From assembly GCA_022577435.1 (NCBI GenBank), contig JAKOON010000006.1:1892001-1956000 (forward strand): a DNA stretch of 64,000 nt. The letters are read 5' to 3'. The translations under genes and the position numbers were made by a program. Of the stretch, positions 25,456 to 56,029 are shown one piece after another (positions within the stretch are counted from its first letter, which is position 1; each line of letters begins with the position of its first letter). The notes beneath the pieces are model-generated. The model was not told the DNA's origin. It saw only the letters and a program-made list of their open reading frames with translations, and searched no databases. The DNA comes from Embiotoca jacksoni. Lineage: Eukaryota > Chordata > Actinopteri > Embiotocidae.

Positions 25456-25511
25456 CTCCACGGTGTTCAGAGCAACCTCAGATCAGAGTTTCCCTGAGCT
25501 GCGATGTTCAG
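25456..25511 (+). other. Exon-like segment of unknown gene
   Basis: A pyrimidine-containing acceptor tatttgcag precedes 56 nt that end at an excellent donor, TTCAG|GTAAGAC. One frame is open through it (TVFRATSDQSFPELRCS). It lies between the convergent dok3 and gpm6a genes. It could be a stray exon, an alternative 3' exon of dok3 or chance. Confidence 0.2.
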
Positions 25512-27169
25512 GTAAGACACACTCATTCATAACTGTGAGTAAATATTATTACTCGTGTGAAACTAGAATCTGGAGTGAATCATGAACACGGCAAAATGAA
25601 ATGAAGACACAAACTCACGGTGTTCCCTTATTAACAAGTACACAAGTGTATTATTTCATTTTATTTATATATGCAAGCAAGTTTATGTCTTTACAAATAA
25701 AAAAAGCCACTGTCTGCCCAAGCTGTTGGCACAGATATGTACAAAAATGGAGGAGTGAATCATAAAGCCTGCTACTAAGCAACCAGAGTGAAGTACAAAA
25801 AGTCTAGAGCACTATGGAGAAACAGAAAAAAAAATTAAAAAAATTATAAGAATAAAAAACGACTTCCAACGTCCAAAATGTCCGACCTGACACAATGCAT
25901 GAATCTGAAAGACGCTCAGTCGAAGGTCACAGACTGGCATTGGCGCTGAGATCTGTGGTTCAGAGAGGCACAGAGGATGTGATCTTCATCCCGGGACGCA
26001 GATCACATCGTTCTCGCTGCACGGTGGAAGTCATGTTACTGGGATTCATGCTTTATCACGCTGACATGGTCAGTTTAATGGATCCGCTGGCGGGACCCTG
26101 GAATGGTAAAGTGAGTCCATGATCAGCCGAGGTCAGCGGGGAGACAGAGAGGACGCAGGAGGAGCCACACGCGTGTTCATCTTAACACGGACACCAGGGG
26201 GGGGGATGAGGAGACGGAAACAAACGGTGGAGGGGGGGAAAGGGGGCCGCTCACATCCTCTGCCTCGTCAAACCCGCTCCTCCCAAACTTCGTTTAGGCT
26301 CCGCCCACACCGCCTGGCAACCGTCACACCTGAAATCTGCTCACGTGATGAAGACCTTGAAGTAGCCTCGTCTGATGGAGACTGAGCCTGTTGCTTGGCA
26401 ACGCAGAGCTTTACTTCTGCACCAGCGGCTCTCGTGTTGTCGTGTTTCAGGCGTGATTGAGTCACGTATGTTTAGAAACAAAAACAAAAAAAAAGGGCCC
26501 GGAGCTGCGGTGTGGTCGTAGCCTAAACACCCCCGAAAGGAGGAGGGTCAGGAGGAGGATCAAGGAGGAGGAGGGTGTGACCAGCGGGGGGTGGGGGTGC
26601 AGGAGGATGGGTGGCCAGAGCAATACATTACACCACATCTGCAAATCCGCTTTATTAGGATAAACAATACAGAACACCATAATCATATCACTGGAGACTC
26701 ATAGATTCATGCACTTTTATGCCAGAGATTTAACGGGGATGGATTTCTCGTCTTGGTTTTCGTCAAACTGCTACAATATATTGCTCTGGTGGTAAACAAC
26801 TGAGCAAGCAAGCTAGCTTAGCAACACCATTAGCAACAGGAACTGCGATACTGCACACTGAGAAGTGAAAAAAAAAAAAAAAAAAAAAAATAGACAGCAG
26901 AACAGCGCCAGTGGGGAAAAAAAAATGACTTTTTTTGTTTTTGTTTGTTTTAATCTTTAAAATTATGACCATTGAATGCATAACCATGCCACAAACAACA
27001 ACTAGATTCACTGTCTTTTTTTAATTTTTTTTTTAATGTATTATAAGATTATCTTCATTATTATGAATTCATTCGTTTTCATCATTGTTATTTCTTCAGG
27101 TTATAACCAATGCTGCAAGACTATACACAGGTCCCGCTCCGGGGATCTCAATGCACTTACACACCAAGA

Positions 27170-27172
<3 letters not shown>

Positions 27173-27206
<34 letters not shown>
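27173..27206 (+). repeat. (GA)n microsatellite
   Basis: About 17 GA units. Confidence 0.95.
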
Positions 27207-27208
<2 letters not shown>

Positions 27209-27536
27209 CACAATGGTCAATAAGTGCACAAAAAACTATTTTTTTCTTTTATCTGAGGTTTAAAAACACTGACAAGACATCCATTGTCAGGCAATGAAAT
27301 GATAGAATACTGTTACTGTAAAACTAGACCCTTAAAAATACTGACTGGACGCAGCCGAGACGCACCTGAACCGGACCGAGTCTGCCGGAGTCTCCCTGCC
27401 GCCGCTCACTGCGTCACCTTCAGCTGCATTTACACAGAACGCGCAGAGTCGGATCCCGGTCACGTGACCGCTAACTGACCTCCCGGTCGAACCTTTAGAA
27501 GTTGTTCGAGAGTGAAGCGCGCCCGTGACCTCTGCG

Positions 27537-27543
27537 GTGTGTG

Positions 27544-27630
<87 letters not shown>
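27537..27630 (+). repeat. (GT)n microsatellite
   Basis: About 45 GT units with single C and A interruptions (27550, 27581). Confidence 0.95.
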
Positions 27631-27632
<2 letters not shown>

Positions 27633-27944
27633 ACGCAGCTCTGCAGGGAGCCTCAGGCCTCCCGCAGACTCCGTAACAGGAAGTCACCTTCCCGGCTGCT
27701 TCACCTCCACTGTTTCACATATATGTATATCTTTTTACAGAGTTAATGCAGGTGCGGCGCGTCGCACCGCCCACACGAACGGAAAGAAATAAAACAAGTT
27801 TTTTTTTTTCCATCTTTTCTAATTGAAATGAGTTCACATTTAAAAAGTTTCAAAGGTTAAAAGTCGATAATAATAAAATAGTGACATGTTGTCGGTGAAA
27901 AGTAAAAGAGCAAAGAATTATGGCTCAGAATGATGACTGGTGGA

Positions 27945-27949
27945 GTGTG

Positions 27950-27981
<32 letters not shown>
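27945..27981 (+). repeat. (GT)n microsatellite
   Basis: About 18 units, one interruption. Confidence 0.95.
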
Positions 27982-28166
27982 CTGGTAGTCTCATCAAATC
28001 AAACCGACGTCATCACCACCATCGCCATCTTCATTGTCAGCGGTCCGACCGAAGTCACGCTGAATTCTGTCTCTACTGGCAGATAGAGAATCATCACCTT
28101 CCTCTCAGACGCTCCTCGTTCTCTGACGGCTACACACGGAAAACGCAAATCTGACTGGGAGGGCTG

Positions 28167-28262
28167 CGAACGCACCACGGGAGAGCTCTGACGGGACTCG
28201 AACGCACCACGGGAGAGCTCTGACGGGAAGCGAACGCACCACGGGAGAGCTCTGACGGGCCG
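28167..28262 (+). repeat. Three-copy 32-bp minisatellite
   Basis: The unit cgaacgcaccacgggagagc tctgacggga starts at 28167, 28199 and 28231, an exact period of 32. Only the two bases before each cgaac vary. Confidence 0.9.
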
Positions 28263-28722
28263 CTCCTCAGCAGGCCGGCCGATCTCCGACCTCCTCAATG
28301 AGCAGCAGCATGTCAGACACCTGAAAATCAAAACCTCCGTCAGAACCGTTGTGTTTTAAAAACTGAGAGCTCTGCTGAAAACGCAGCATCCAGGAGAGAA
28401 GCACCTGAGGAGATACCGACGCTCAACACCGAACACGAGCAGAGAACAGCCGTGAAGCCACAAACCTGGACATCAACTCACCAACACCACTATTCTTTCA
28501 GCACTTCCTCTTTCCAAAACTTCCAAAACCTTCTCCTCACTCTCCGTCCATCAGACCCTCAACCTCTTCTAGCACCTGCCGCCAAGCCACACCTGCACTG
28601 CCGAGACTCCGCCCACAGTTTCCCCACCTGTCCGCGTAAGTCAGTGTCAGCGATCGATCGGTCTCGTCAGGGGCCGGAACGTAAAACAGAACACACGACG
28701 ACAGAATGAATCCCTCCACATG

Positions 28723-28723
28723 G

Positions 28724-28797
<74 letters not shown>
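28723..28797 (+). repeat. (GT)n microsatellite
   Basis: About 37 uninterrupted units. Confidence 0.95.
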
Positions 28798-28799
<2 letters not shown>

Positions 28800-29540
28800 A
28801 TCCTGAATTATAGAATCATCACATGAAACTATGAACGTAACCCCACCCCCACCCGACACCGGCCCCGTTGAACCCCCTCGGTGCTGAAATCACACATAAA
28901 TAATACAAACGTGGCAAAAAACCTCGAAAAAACGTGAGAAAAAACATCCGATGACAAAAAGACTTTGTGCTGCTAAGATGTGCTGTTTCTCAGGACGAAT
29001 CACAAGTTTATACAATCTGGGGATGGAGGAGGAGGAGAAAGAGGAGGAGGAGGAGGAGGAGGAGGAGGGGGGGGGGGGGACGGATCCCTGTTTCACCGGC
29101 TGTTTTAAATCGTAAGTGCTGTCAGTCCCAACGTAAATTTGTTTTTGTGCCATCAATTCGTCTTCATGTCTGATCGATCAATATAGTATTTTATCAACAA
29201 GTGCATATCACCCCCCCTCCCCCTCCCTCCCGCCCCCACCCACCCTGCAGACGACCCCCCCCCCCCCCCTTTGCTCTGACATACTGGTCTGTACGCAGGA
29301 CAAGAAACAACCGATGAAACTGGGCTCCAGATTAGAGGAGGAAGAGGATGGGGGGAGGAAGAGGAGGAGGGGGAGGAAGAGGAGGAGGGGGGAAGTTGGC
29401 AAAAGCTACCCATTTGCACCCGACAGGCACACATTTTCCTCGGGGGACCTTATTTCTCATCGTAGTGCGGTGAAACGACACGACACAGCATGACACCACC
29501 GAACAACACCGACCACTCAGTCACATCTACATGTCTCAAT

Positions 29541-29555
29541 GAGTGTGTGTGTGTT

Positions 29556-29619
<64 letters not shown>

Positions 29620-29632
29620 TGTGTGTGTGTGC
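29541..29632 (+). repeat. (GT)n microsatellite
   Basis: About 45 units with a gtttgttt and a gtat interruption. Confidence 0.95.
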
Positions 29633-30094
29633 TGCAGGTATTGAGGCTGTAGGGAGGGGGAGGGGGGGGATTAAATGATGAGCTCACAGACACCGAGCTG
29701 CTTCCTGTGTCGGCTGCAGACCGTTCGCCGGCGACTCGTTAAAATGTCTTTGGGTTCTTCTGCTCCTTCGTTGTTGTTGTTGTTTTGTTTTGTTTTGGTT
29801 TCTACGATATCTTCTGCTGTTTCTCTGATTTCAGGCGGTAAAAGGTGAATTTTTCTTCAACCTCCCGGAGCTCTTAAAGCTGGTGGAGCCACGTTGAGAC
29901 GTCGGGGTTAATAAAGTGAGCCGACGCTCTGCTGCCGACACGAGGAAGACGAGGGTGTCTGTGTTCTCATCGGTTGTCGTCTAATTTCTGCCTACTCGTG
30001 TCTTTACTTGTGTACTTGAATGTTTTCACTCGTGTGTGTGTGTGTGTGTATGGGGGGGGAGTGTATGTGTGTGTGTCTGACAGGTACTTGTGTA

Positions 30095-30099
<5 letters not shown>

Positions 30100-30153
<54 letters not shown>

Positions 30154-30155
30154 GT
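30100..30155 (+). repeat. (GT)n microsatellite just downstream of the gpm6a stop
   Basis: About 27 units lie 25 bp past the gpm6a stop codon on the minus strand, so the mature 3' UTR should contain a CA-repeat. Confidence 0.95.
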
Positions 30156-30180
30156 CGTTTCTCGTGGCGGCTGTGTGTAT

Positions 30181-49552
<19,372 letters not shown>

Positions 49553-50159
49553 CGCGGCCGCTTACAGTCCTTTTGTCTCTGATTTCGCGTGAAGCTGTTT
49601 AAAGCCCCTTGCTAGAGCTCGGCTCGGTGTGCGTGTGTGTGTGTTTGTGGGAGGCAGTGTGTGTGTGTGAGTGTTTTTTTTCCCTCCCTGCAGATGATGG
49701 AGGCTCAGGGAAGTCCCTGTTTCAACGCTCTCTCTCCTCACCCTGCCTATCCCGACTCCTCCAGCATCCTATCGTTGTGTCTATCTACAGCTGTGGATCA
49801 CTGTTGCACGTATGTCCTTAAATAATGCAACAAACACAGAAAAAACATGCAAAAAAACCCCGAAACATTTCCTTCATATAAAGCTGTTTTTACACTCCTA
49901 CTGTTGCATAATGAGCATAGAATAAATGACAGTCTGTGAGAGAGAGAAACCTTTCATTCAATGTGAAATAAAACAGGGAAGAAGTGTAAATACTGACACA
50001 TGAAGAGAGCTCGTTAGACACAACACAATAAAAACAGATTTAAATCACGTTAAAAAAATACACTGGGAATAAAATGAGATGAGGGGAAGGGGACCATCAA
50101 ACAAGTCAGTGAAATGACAAAGATTTAAAATGACAAGTGCACTTCAGAAACAAAAAAAG

Positions 50160-50400
50160 ACTCCTGATGAGTCGCCTCAGAAAGTCTTCACACCGCTTCA
50201 CTTTTTACACACTAGGGAATTTGAATTAATTTAATTACATCAATCTGCACAAAGAAACTGAAAGAAAACGGTGAATTTCTTTAAAAAAAAATCTAAATCT
50301 GAAGTGTCATTTAAAAAAAGTACCTGACTGGAGTCCACCTGTGACAAACTGAATGGAAACACCTGAGTATACAAAGATCCCACCGGTCAACCTGACTGGA
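50160..50400 (+). mobile_element. Degenerate Tc1-like transposon end
   Basis: The words gtcttcacaccgcttcactt and tttac, then actggagtccacctgtgaca, aatggaaacacctg and aaagatcccaccg follow the order I recall for the 5' part of fish Tc1-type elements (cttcactttt, tggagtccacctgtg, cacacacctg, ggtcccac). The transposase frame is absent. Confidence 0.5.
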
Positions 50401-50419
50401 AAATATTAAATAGTTAAAA

Positions 50420-50530
50420 AGTACATCAGGAAATCACAATCTTGCAATTGCATCAATTAATGCAAATTCAAGCAATCTCCGCAACATTTGCGTTAGCCTT
50501 AAATTTTCCCAAAACTTGCCACAATTTTTC
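50420..50530 (+). repeat. Dispersed repeat shared with 4590-4690
   Basis: Co-linear match described at 4590-4690. Here it continues into cttgccacaatttttctgta and aaaaaacatcg. Confidence 0.6.
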
Positions 50531-51435
50531 TGTAAAAAACATCGTGAGCAGAAGCTCTGCTGAAAGTGTTACGGCATAAAGTAAATCTTTCAAAATAAAA
50601 CTGACTTTATTACGAACAATAAGTGTTCATTTCCAACCAGCGAGGCTCCGCCCCCTCTCCTCTCACCACCAAAACAAACTGCTGCTAGCCAACCCCTACA
50701 ACAGGAAGTGACGGGGTTTGTGGGAAATGTGGTCTTATGATGGGAATGAGGAATATGTTAAACGAGTTCTATACTCAGCCAACTCCTCCAAATATCTGAA
50801 GGTAAAGGTCGAATACTTTTATGAATAAATTAGCACAACTTTCTTCAAACACGTTTTCACTTGAGTGCAGACAGGATATAAAAAATTTAAATTGTATTGA
50901 AACACAGAGTGACGGCGTCTGAATGCTTCCTGTGGCGACTGCAGGGCCAACAAGTAGAATTTTTCCTGACGTCATGTAACCAGATTCAATTATTTTTATA
51001 TTTTATCTTAGATCTTGCAGAAGTTCCAGACCTCTCGGCTCTAATTCAAATTTTCATATGAACGAGAAAGTTAGCAAGCAGACGGGACAGAAGGCGGAGC
51101 ATGCAGCGGCTGAAGAGTCACATATTTGATCAGAGGCTGGTAGAGGTGAAAGCCGAGATAAAAGGAGCGTGAAGGACTCGGTGCACAAGTGCAGAAGGAA
51201 GTTAAGATTTAGATCCTGCACTTAAAATCACAATGTTCTACGTATGTTGCTTTATAAATACAGTTGTCGGGTTTTAGCGGAGAATATTTTCATTTTGGTC
51301 TCTTGTGTGCAGAGAAGTTTGCTACAGAACCTTTCTGCCTTTGGTTTTTGCTGCTGTAGGACAGGTTCTGTAGCTCTGCAGCCGTTCATGTTTCCGGATG
51401 TTTTCATCACATCCATCATCAACTGCAGGTGTTTT

Positions 51436-51545
51436 CTCAGGTCCACCCGTCCTCTGTTCATTCTCAGGTCCACCCGTCCTCTGTTCATTCTCAGGTCCAC
51501 CCGTCCTCTGTTCATTCTCAGGTCCACCTGTCCTCTGTTTATTCT
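51436..51545 (+). repeat. Four-copy 27-bp minisatellite
   Basis: The unit ctcaggtccacccgtcctct gttcatt repeats four times with two substitutions in the last copy. It sits at the left edge of the retrotransposon fragment, and its minus-strand frame reads MNRGRVDLR repeats continuous with that fragment. Confidence 0.9.
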
Positions 51546-51549
51546 CCAT

Positions 51550-52735
51550 TCACAAAGGCCATGAAGGGCACAGTCTTCAGACTCTGCCTCCTTCCCAGGG
51601 GACATGCTGGTCAGGCCCAGGAGTTCCACAAAGTGCCCTTTCCACCTCCTGACAACATCCCCAGTCCGAATCATCAGTCCTCCTCCTCCGCTGAGAACAG
51701 CCGGGGTAAGCACTGTTTCCCTTTCTTGAGGATTGTTTGCCAGAACTTTCTTGAGGCCAATTGAAAGTCCTTCTCTCTGGCTTGCCCCAAACTCCTCCCA
51801 CACCTGAGTTTGGGCATCTGAGACTGCCGCAGCCCTTCTGGCTTGCTGCTACCTCTGCAGTTATATAGGATACCGCTAGGCCAGTCAGACCCAAAAGGCC
51901 TCCTTCTCCAGCTTAACGGCTTCCCTTCACCCTCGTGTCCACCACTGCGTTCTTGTGTTGCTGCTGCGAAAGGAAACGAATGAGTTTCTGACCACAACTC
52001 CTGCTGGCCGCATCCCCAATGGAGGTTTTGAACACGTTCCATTCGGATTCTATGTCCTCAACCTCCCCCGAGATGCTTGAGAAGCTCTTCTGGAGGTGGG
52101 TATTGAAGACCTCCCGGCAGGGGCTTTTCCCAGCCGACTGCCCTGCCTTCTGATACAACTCACCACCAGGTGGTGATCATTTAACAGCTCTGCTCCTCTC
52201 TTCACCCAATTGTCCAAGAGACATGGTGCACGGTGCTCTGCGTGGAGGTGAGTCCAACTATATCTAGCTGGTACCGCTCCACCTCCCGCACCACCTGTGC
52301 CTCTTTCCTCTCTAGAGGGGTGACGCTCCATGTCCTTAGAGCTAGTCTTTGTCACCGGGGTTCGGCTTGCCCGGTCCGCTGTTGGACCCACCCCGATGTT
52401 TCTTCCTATGGTTGGTAGGTCCACAAGGTGACAGCTCCATGTTGTTTTTTCAGGCTGAGCCTGACAAGGCTGCATAGGAAAAGTTGCTCGCCGGTGAGCC
52501 CCCCTCCCAGGTTTGGCTGCAGAAGGGTGCTCGGTTTCCCTCGTCCATGAGAGGTAGCGATTCCTGCTGGCTGCTTCTCATCTTGCGTGTTTTGAACCGG
52601 TCATAGTCTGACCTCTCCTCTGTGACCAAGTTGCCTTTGGGAGACCCTACCAGGGTCTGATTACCCCGACAACACAGATCTCAGGATCACTGAGACACTC
52701 AAAACCCACCACTACGTTAAGATGGCGACTCTCCG
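51550..52735 (-). mobile_element. Broken non-LTR retrotransposon fragment (endonuclease C-terminus and linker before the RT)
   Basis: The minus strand holds recognisable pieces of a fish LINE ORF2 in shifting frames. An endonuclease-type segment with NDHHLVVSCIR lies around 52150-52200, then IESEWNVFKTSIGDAASRSCG, then WEEFG, FQLASRKFWQT, and GDVVRRWKGHFVELL followed by a P-G-containing linker. At least two frameshifts separate these pieces and the reverse transcriptase proper is missing. The right part (52480-52735) resembles the element's 5' region (ccaagttgcctttgggagac, cctaccagggtct). The element forms the left border of the TRIM duplication. I cannot assign the clade with certainty. Confidence 0.65.
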
Positions 52736-53114
52736 ACTAAACCAAACTAACCTCATCAACACTGTCGGTCGCATAATCCAATGGGGGACAGATTTCAGGG
52801 TAACACCAATGTGAAGGCAGACTGGTGGAAGATACAGTGAATCACTACCACCCCATAATGTTCAAATCAAAGTGGTTTAATTCCTACAGATGACTCCTTT
52901 AAAGAGGGCCGGTCCAGCTCTGTCTGTCAGGGTTTGTTTCCTCCTTCTTGTATCTCACTGAGTTTATTGCAGCTCATAGACCACTTTTAGAAAATAGGGT
53001 CAAACAAACGAACTGATGGTTTAAGATTTAACAAATTGTTGGATTTTAACAGCTTCTTATTTCATCCACTATGACAAATCTTCATGTGAAAAGTGACTGA
53101 AGCTGTCAGATAAA

Positions 53115-53232
53115 TGTGGTGGAGTGGAAGGAGACAGTAGCTGAAAATAGAAATACTCAAGTAAAGTACAAATACCTCCAAATCGTAATTGAGTACTTGA
53201 GTAAATGTACTTAAATGTTACTTTCCACCACA
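53115..53232 (+). mobile_element. MITE-like element, unit 1 copy
   Basis: It has perfect terminal inversion tgtggtgga / tccaccaca around a core with caagtaaagtacaaatacct and gtacttgagtaaatgtactt. The same element, slightly shorter, is at 58224-58336. It lies downstream of the TRIM stop codon. Confidence 0.7.
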
Positions 53233-53448
53233 GACTCTTCTCATGTTGTTCCAGGATGTAAACAGGAAGTTGAGGTGTTCCTGTTGTTGCCTAATGGCTG
53301 CTGTTCTGATGCCCTCTGCTGGACACAGAGAGGAAATACACCAGGCTAAAAAGTTTCAAAATAAAACACTTTAACAATCTAAACGTTATAATATTGATCA
53401 TTATAAAAACAGTGGAGGCTGAAAACAGATATTATTTTCAGAATCTGC

Positions 53449-53454
53449 TTTATT
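53449..53454 (-). terminator. Candidate polyadenylation signal of TRIM copy A
   Basis: AATAAA on the minus strand, about 485 bp past the stop codon. The equivalent signal of copy B is at 58553-58558. Confidence 0.45.
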
Positions 53455-53937
53455 GGTCAAATTTAATAACACATACATCGTCTGTCAGTGTACTGACACT
53501 CTTTATTGATTAATCTGCTGATTGTTTCCTACATTAACTGATCAATAATATGACATGTAGCCCATAAACACCCCAACATGTTGATGTTTCATACCTGCCT
53601 CTCACTGCTGCAGTTATTACATCACATTATGTTACATTTGATTGAAAAATCTCTTCATCAAAAAACAGAAAAACCTTCAACCTGCAGAGAAAATGTGTTT
53701 CCTGCTCAGACGTGTTGATGTTGTGACTCTGAAGCTTTCTGACACTCTGACAGAAACATTCCAGCTCAGGACATCATGACTTTTAATGCTGCATCATCAC
53801 ATCAGACAGGAAACAGTGGGGACATACTGGACATCAGAGGAGACACATTTCCCTCAGCCTCAGTCCCACAGACCGGATCACAGAGAACCTTTTTAATAAG
53901 TACGTTCACTGATGGAGACGCTTCATCATGAAACAGA

Positions 53938-55581
53938 TCAGGCAGTTTGATTGACAGGAGAGATGATCAGAGGTGCAGAGTTTTTACCACCTTGATTAAG
54001 ATGTGGACTGAAATATGGGAGGAGTTTGTCAGTGAAGGAGCAGCCAGTAAAGGAGTAGATAAGAGCTGCAGCATCGACATCATAAAAGGAGACCAGACCC
54101 TCCTCATAATCCACAAACACCCCCACCTTCTCAGGACCAGACCCAAGACTCAGACAGACTGCAGGACCAGCACAAGCTCTGTATTCATTTCCATTTCTCA
54201 GGCATATGGTCAAGAAACCTTTCTGAGGAATCAGTTTGATGTCTTCCTTCCTGTTGATCGACTCTCTGACCACTCCTAAATCCCAGTCCGTCTTCCCTTT
54301 AACCTGAACCTCAAAGTAAAATCTGCCTGCACAGACATTGTGCTTTCCTAAAACAGAGACACTTTTAGAAAACCTCTCTGGGTTGTCTGGAAGATTCTTC
54401 CTCACATCACCAAGGTTCACTTGTTTCCCGTCATCAGACAGGATGAGTTTAGGATGTGCTGTATCAGGATCCAGAGTCACGTCCACTGCAGACTGCTGGA
54501 GTCTCTTCAGCTCGGCCTCAAACAGCAGCTTCCTCTTTTTCCTGAGCGTCTCCTCCAGCTGAACCACAGCTCTCACCACAGTCCCCCCATATGATGGTGG
54601 ACGGACGCTGACCTCTGTCCGGTCCTCGGTGGGTGGAGCAGCTGTCAGGGACGAGAAGCTTTGGAGGAGGTGGAGGTGGTCTGGAGAGCGTGAGAGCTGC
54701 TCCACCTCAGAGCTCCTCTTCATCAGCTCAGAGATTTCCTGCTGCAGATCTGTGATGAAACCTTCAGCCTGTTTCTCTACTGTTTCCTGCTTCTCTTGGA
54801 TCTCCTCTATGAGCTCGTTCAGGCCTCTCTCAGCCGCCTCCTTCAGAGCAGTGAACACCTCAACACCTTCTGCTTTCTCTCTGTCTGCAGCAGCTTTACT
54901 CGTCTTCACCGACTCTTTGAGCTCCTCAATCTTCAGTCGTCTCTTCTGGATCATCTGCTGAATCTCAGCCTCTGTCTTCCCCAGCTCTGCCTTCTTTCCT
55001 TCAGATTCTTCGCTCAGAGGAACCAACTCGTGTGTCTTGTGGTCTAAAACAGAGCAGAGCATGCAGACACATGTCTGGTCGGTCTGACAGAACAGCTCCA
55101 GAGGTTTATGGTGCTTCGTACACATCCTGCCTTCCAGGTTCTCCACAGGCTCCGTCAGCTGATGTCTTTTCAGGCTGGACGTTGTCAGATGAGGCTGCAG
55201 GTGAGTCTCACAGTAGGAGGTCAGACACACCAGGCAGGACTTGAGGGCCTTCAGTTTGGTTCCAGTGCAGACGTCACAGGGAACTTCTCCTGGTTTGGCA
55301 GCTTGTTGCTCTGAGCTGCTGCTGCTGGCTTTCTGTTGAGCTTCATGTCTAAACTGAGCTACCATCTCAGAGAACAATGTGTTGACTCTCAGCTGAGGTC
55401 TAGTGTTGAACTTCTCTTCACACATGGGACACTGACACCTGTCGGTAACGGTCCAATGTTGAGTGATGCAGTTTTTGCAGAAGTTGTGGCCACATGGTGT
55501 GCTGACTGGATCAGTGAACACATCCAGACAGATGGAGCACAGAAACTGATCCTCAGAGAGAAGACAGCTGGCAGCAGACAT
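53938..55581 (-). CDS. Bloodthirsty-like TRIM E3 ubiquitin ligase, copy A
   Basis: A single coding exon of 547 codons. The RING finger has C15, C18, C30, H32, C35, C38, C51 and C54 all in place. A B-box-like Cys pair segment lies at about 100-130, a B-box 2 at about 152-190 (MCTKHHKPLELFCQTDQTCVCMLC), a coiled coil at about 195-300 and a PRY-SPRY domain at about 367-542 (DVTLDPDTAHPKL, FYFEVQV, VGVFVDYEEGLVSFYD). In fish this layout and the opening LLSEDQFLCSICLDVFTDPV belong to the bloodthirsty (btr, TRIM39-like) group; finTRIM or TRIM25-like are alternative labels. RING supports E3 activity, SPRY ligand binding. An untranslated exon at about 55814-55910 splices to position 55590, nine bases upstream of the ATG. 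Function in antiviral defence is inferred from the family and the ISRE-like promoter. Confidence 0.9.
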   Translation of the reverse strand: MSAASCLLSEDQFLCSICLDVFTDPVSTPCGHNFCKNCITQHWTVTDRCQCPMCEEKFNTRPQLRVNTLFSEMVAQFRHEAQQKASSSSSEQQAAKPGEVPCDVCTGTKLKALKSCLVCLTSYCETHLQPHLTTSSLKRHQLTEPVENLEGRMCTKHHKPLELFCQTDQTCVCMLCSVLDHKTHELVPLSEESEGKKAELGKTEAEIQQMIQKRRLKIEELKESVKTSKAAADREKAEGVEVFTALKEAAERGLNELIEEIQEKQETVEKQAEGFITDLQQEISELMKRSSEVEQLSRSPDHLHLLQSFSSLTAAPPTEDRTEVSVRPPSYGGTVVRAVVQLEETLRKKRKLLFEAELKRLQQSAVDVTLDPDTAHPKLILSDDGKQVNLGDVRKNLPDNPERFSKSVSVLGKHNVCAGRFYFEVQVKGKTDWDLGVVRESINRKEDIKLIPQKGFLTICLRNGNEYRACAGPAVCLSLGSGPEKVGVFVDYEEGLVSFYDVDAAALIYSFTGCSFTDKLLPYFSPHLNQGGKNSAPLIISPVNQTA

Positions 55582-55813
55582 GTCTGCAGTCTGAGGACAA
55601 AAGTCAAAGAGGGAAAAACATCATTTTAAAAAGAGTTATAAGGAAAAATGTTCTTGTATTGTTTCTTCTGTTCTACAGCTTAATTTCACAGAGTTAATGT
55701 GACAAGAGGAGTCGGTACGAAATGAAAGGAGTTGAACTTCCTGTTTGATTGAAGCTGTAAGTTTTGTGTTGATGCTGGTTGTTGAAACAGTAAATCTGAT
55801 CAGCTGTACTCAC

Positions 55814-55915
55814 CAGTGTTGGACTCAGGTGTTGAGGAAGAACAGATGAAGTTTATTTTGTCTTCAGAAAGAAACACAGAGATTCGTCTCGACTGCAGCT
55901 CTGCCGTCTCTCTAA
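55814..55915 (-). other. Untranslated first exon of TRIM copy A
   Basis: The minus strand ends CCAACACTG|GTGAGTAC (donor GT at 55812-55813). A matching acceptor TCCTCAG is at 55591-55597, so a 223-bp intron precedes the coding exon. The same arrangement is at 60914. The transcription start is not known; I place it just downstream of the IRF-like element. Confidence 0.65.
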
Positions 55916-55920
55916 CTAAC

Positions 55921-55938
55921 TTTCACTTTCACTTTCAG
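55921..55938 (-). promoter_or_regulatory. IRF/ISRE-like element of TRIM copy A
   Basis: The minus strand reads CTGAAAGTGAAAGTGAAA, three tandem GAAAGT-type hexamers that contain GAAANNGAAA twice. Such hexamer repeats are classical IRF-binding, virus-inducible sites. It lies directly upstream of the presumed first exon. Confidence 0.7.
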
Positions 55939-56029
55939 GTGACCTTGAATGTCGTGTTTCCAGTTTGGCTCCGCCTCTCTGCTGCTGTTTGTCAGGGTGT
56001 GTTTCCTCATTCAGGTTCAGACATTATTA

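Larger units (their letters stand above)
25512..30180 (-). other. gpm6a downstream region, probably including a long 3' UTR
   Basis: No coding exon was recognised. On the minus strand a possible polyadenylation signal (AATAAA) occurs near 25662-25667. A second possible signal lies near 26650, where the plus strand reads ccgctttatt. The stretch is dense in GT arrays, (GA)n at 27173-27206, (GGA)n blocks at 29028-29068 and 29335-29392, and homopolymers. Where the gpm6a transcript ends cannot be decided from sequence alone. Confidence 0.35.
49553..51435. other. gpm6a 5' flank, no further gene seen
   Basis: The first 150 bp are presumably gpm6a 5' UTR and core promoter, with interrupted GT runs at 49628-49670. 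The rest is AT-rich with a Tc1-like fragment and a dispersed repeat (50420-50530). No coding exon was recognised. Confidence 0.45.

Noticed and set aside
54338..55629. Plus-strand frames opposite the TRIM genes, 60-110 codons
   Set aside because: They are antisense shadows of the TRIM coding exon, appear identically in both copies, and have no domain.
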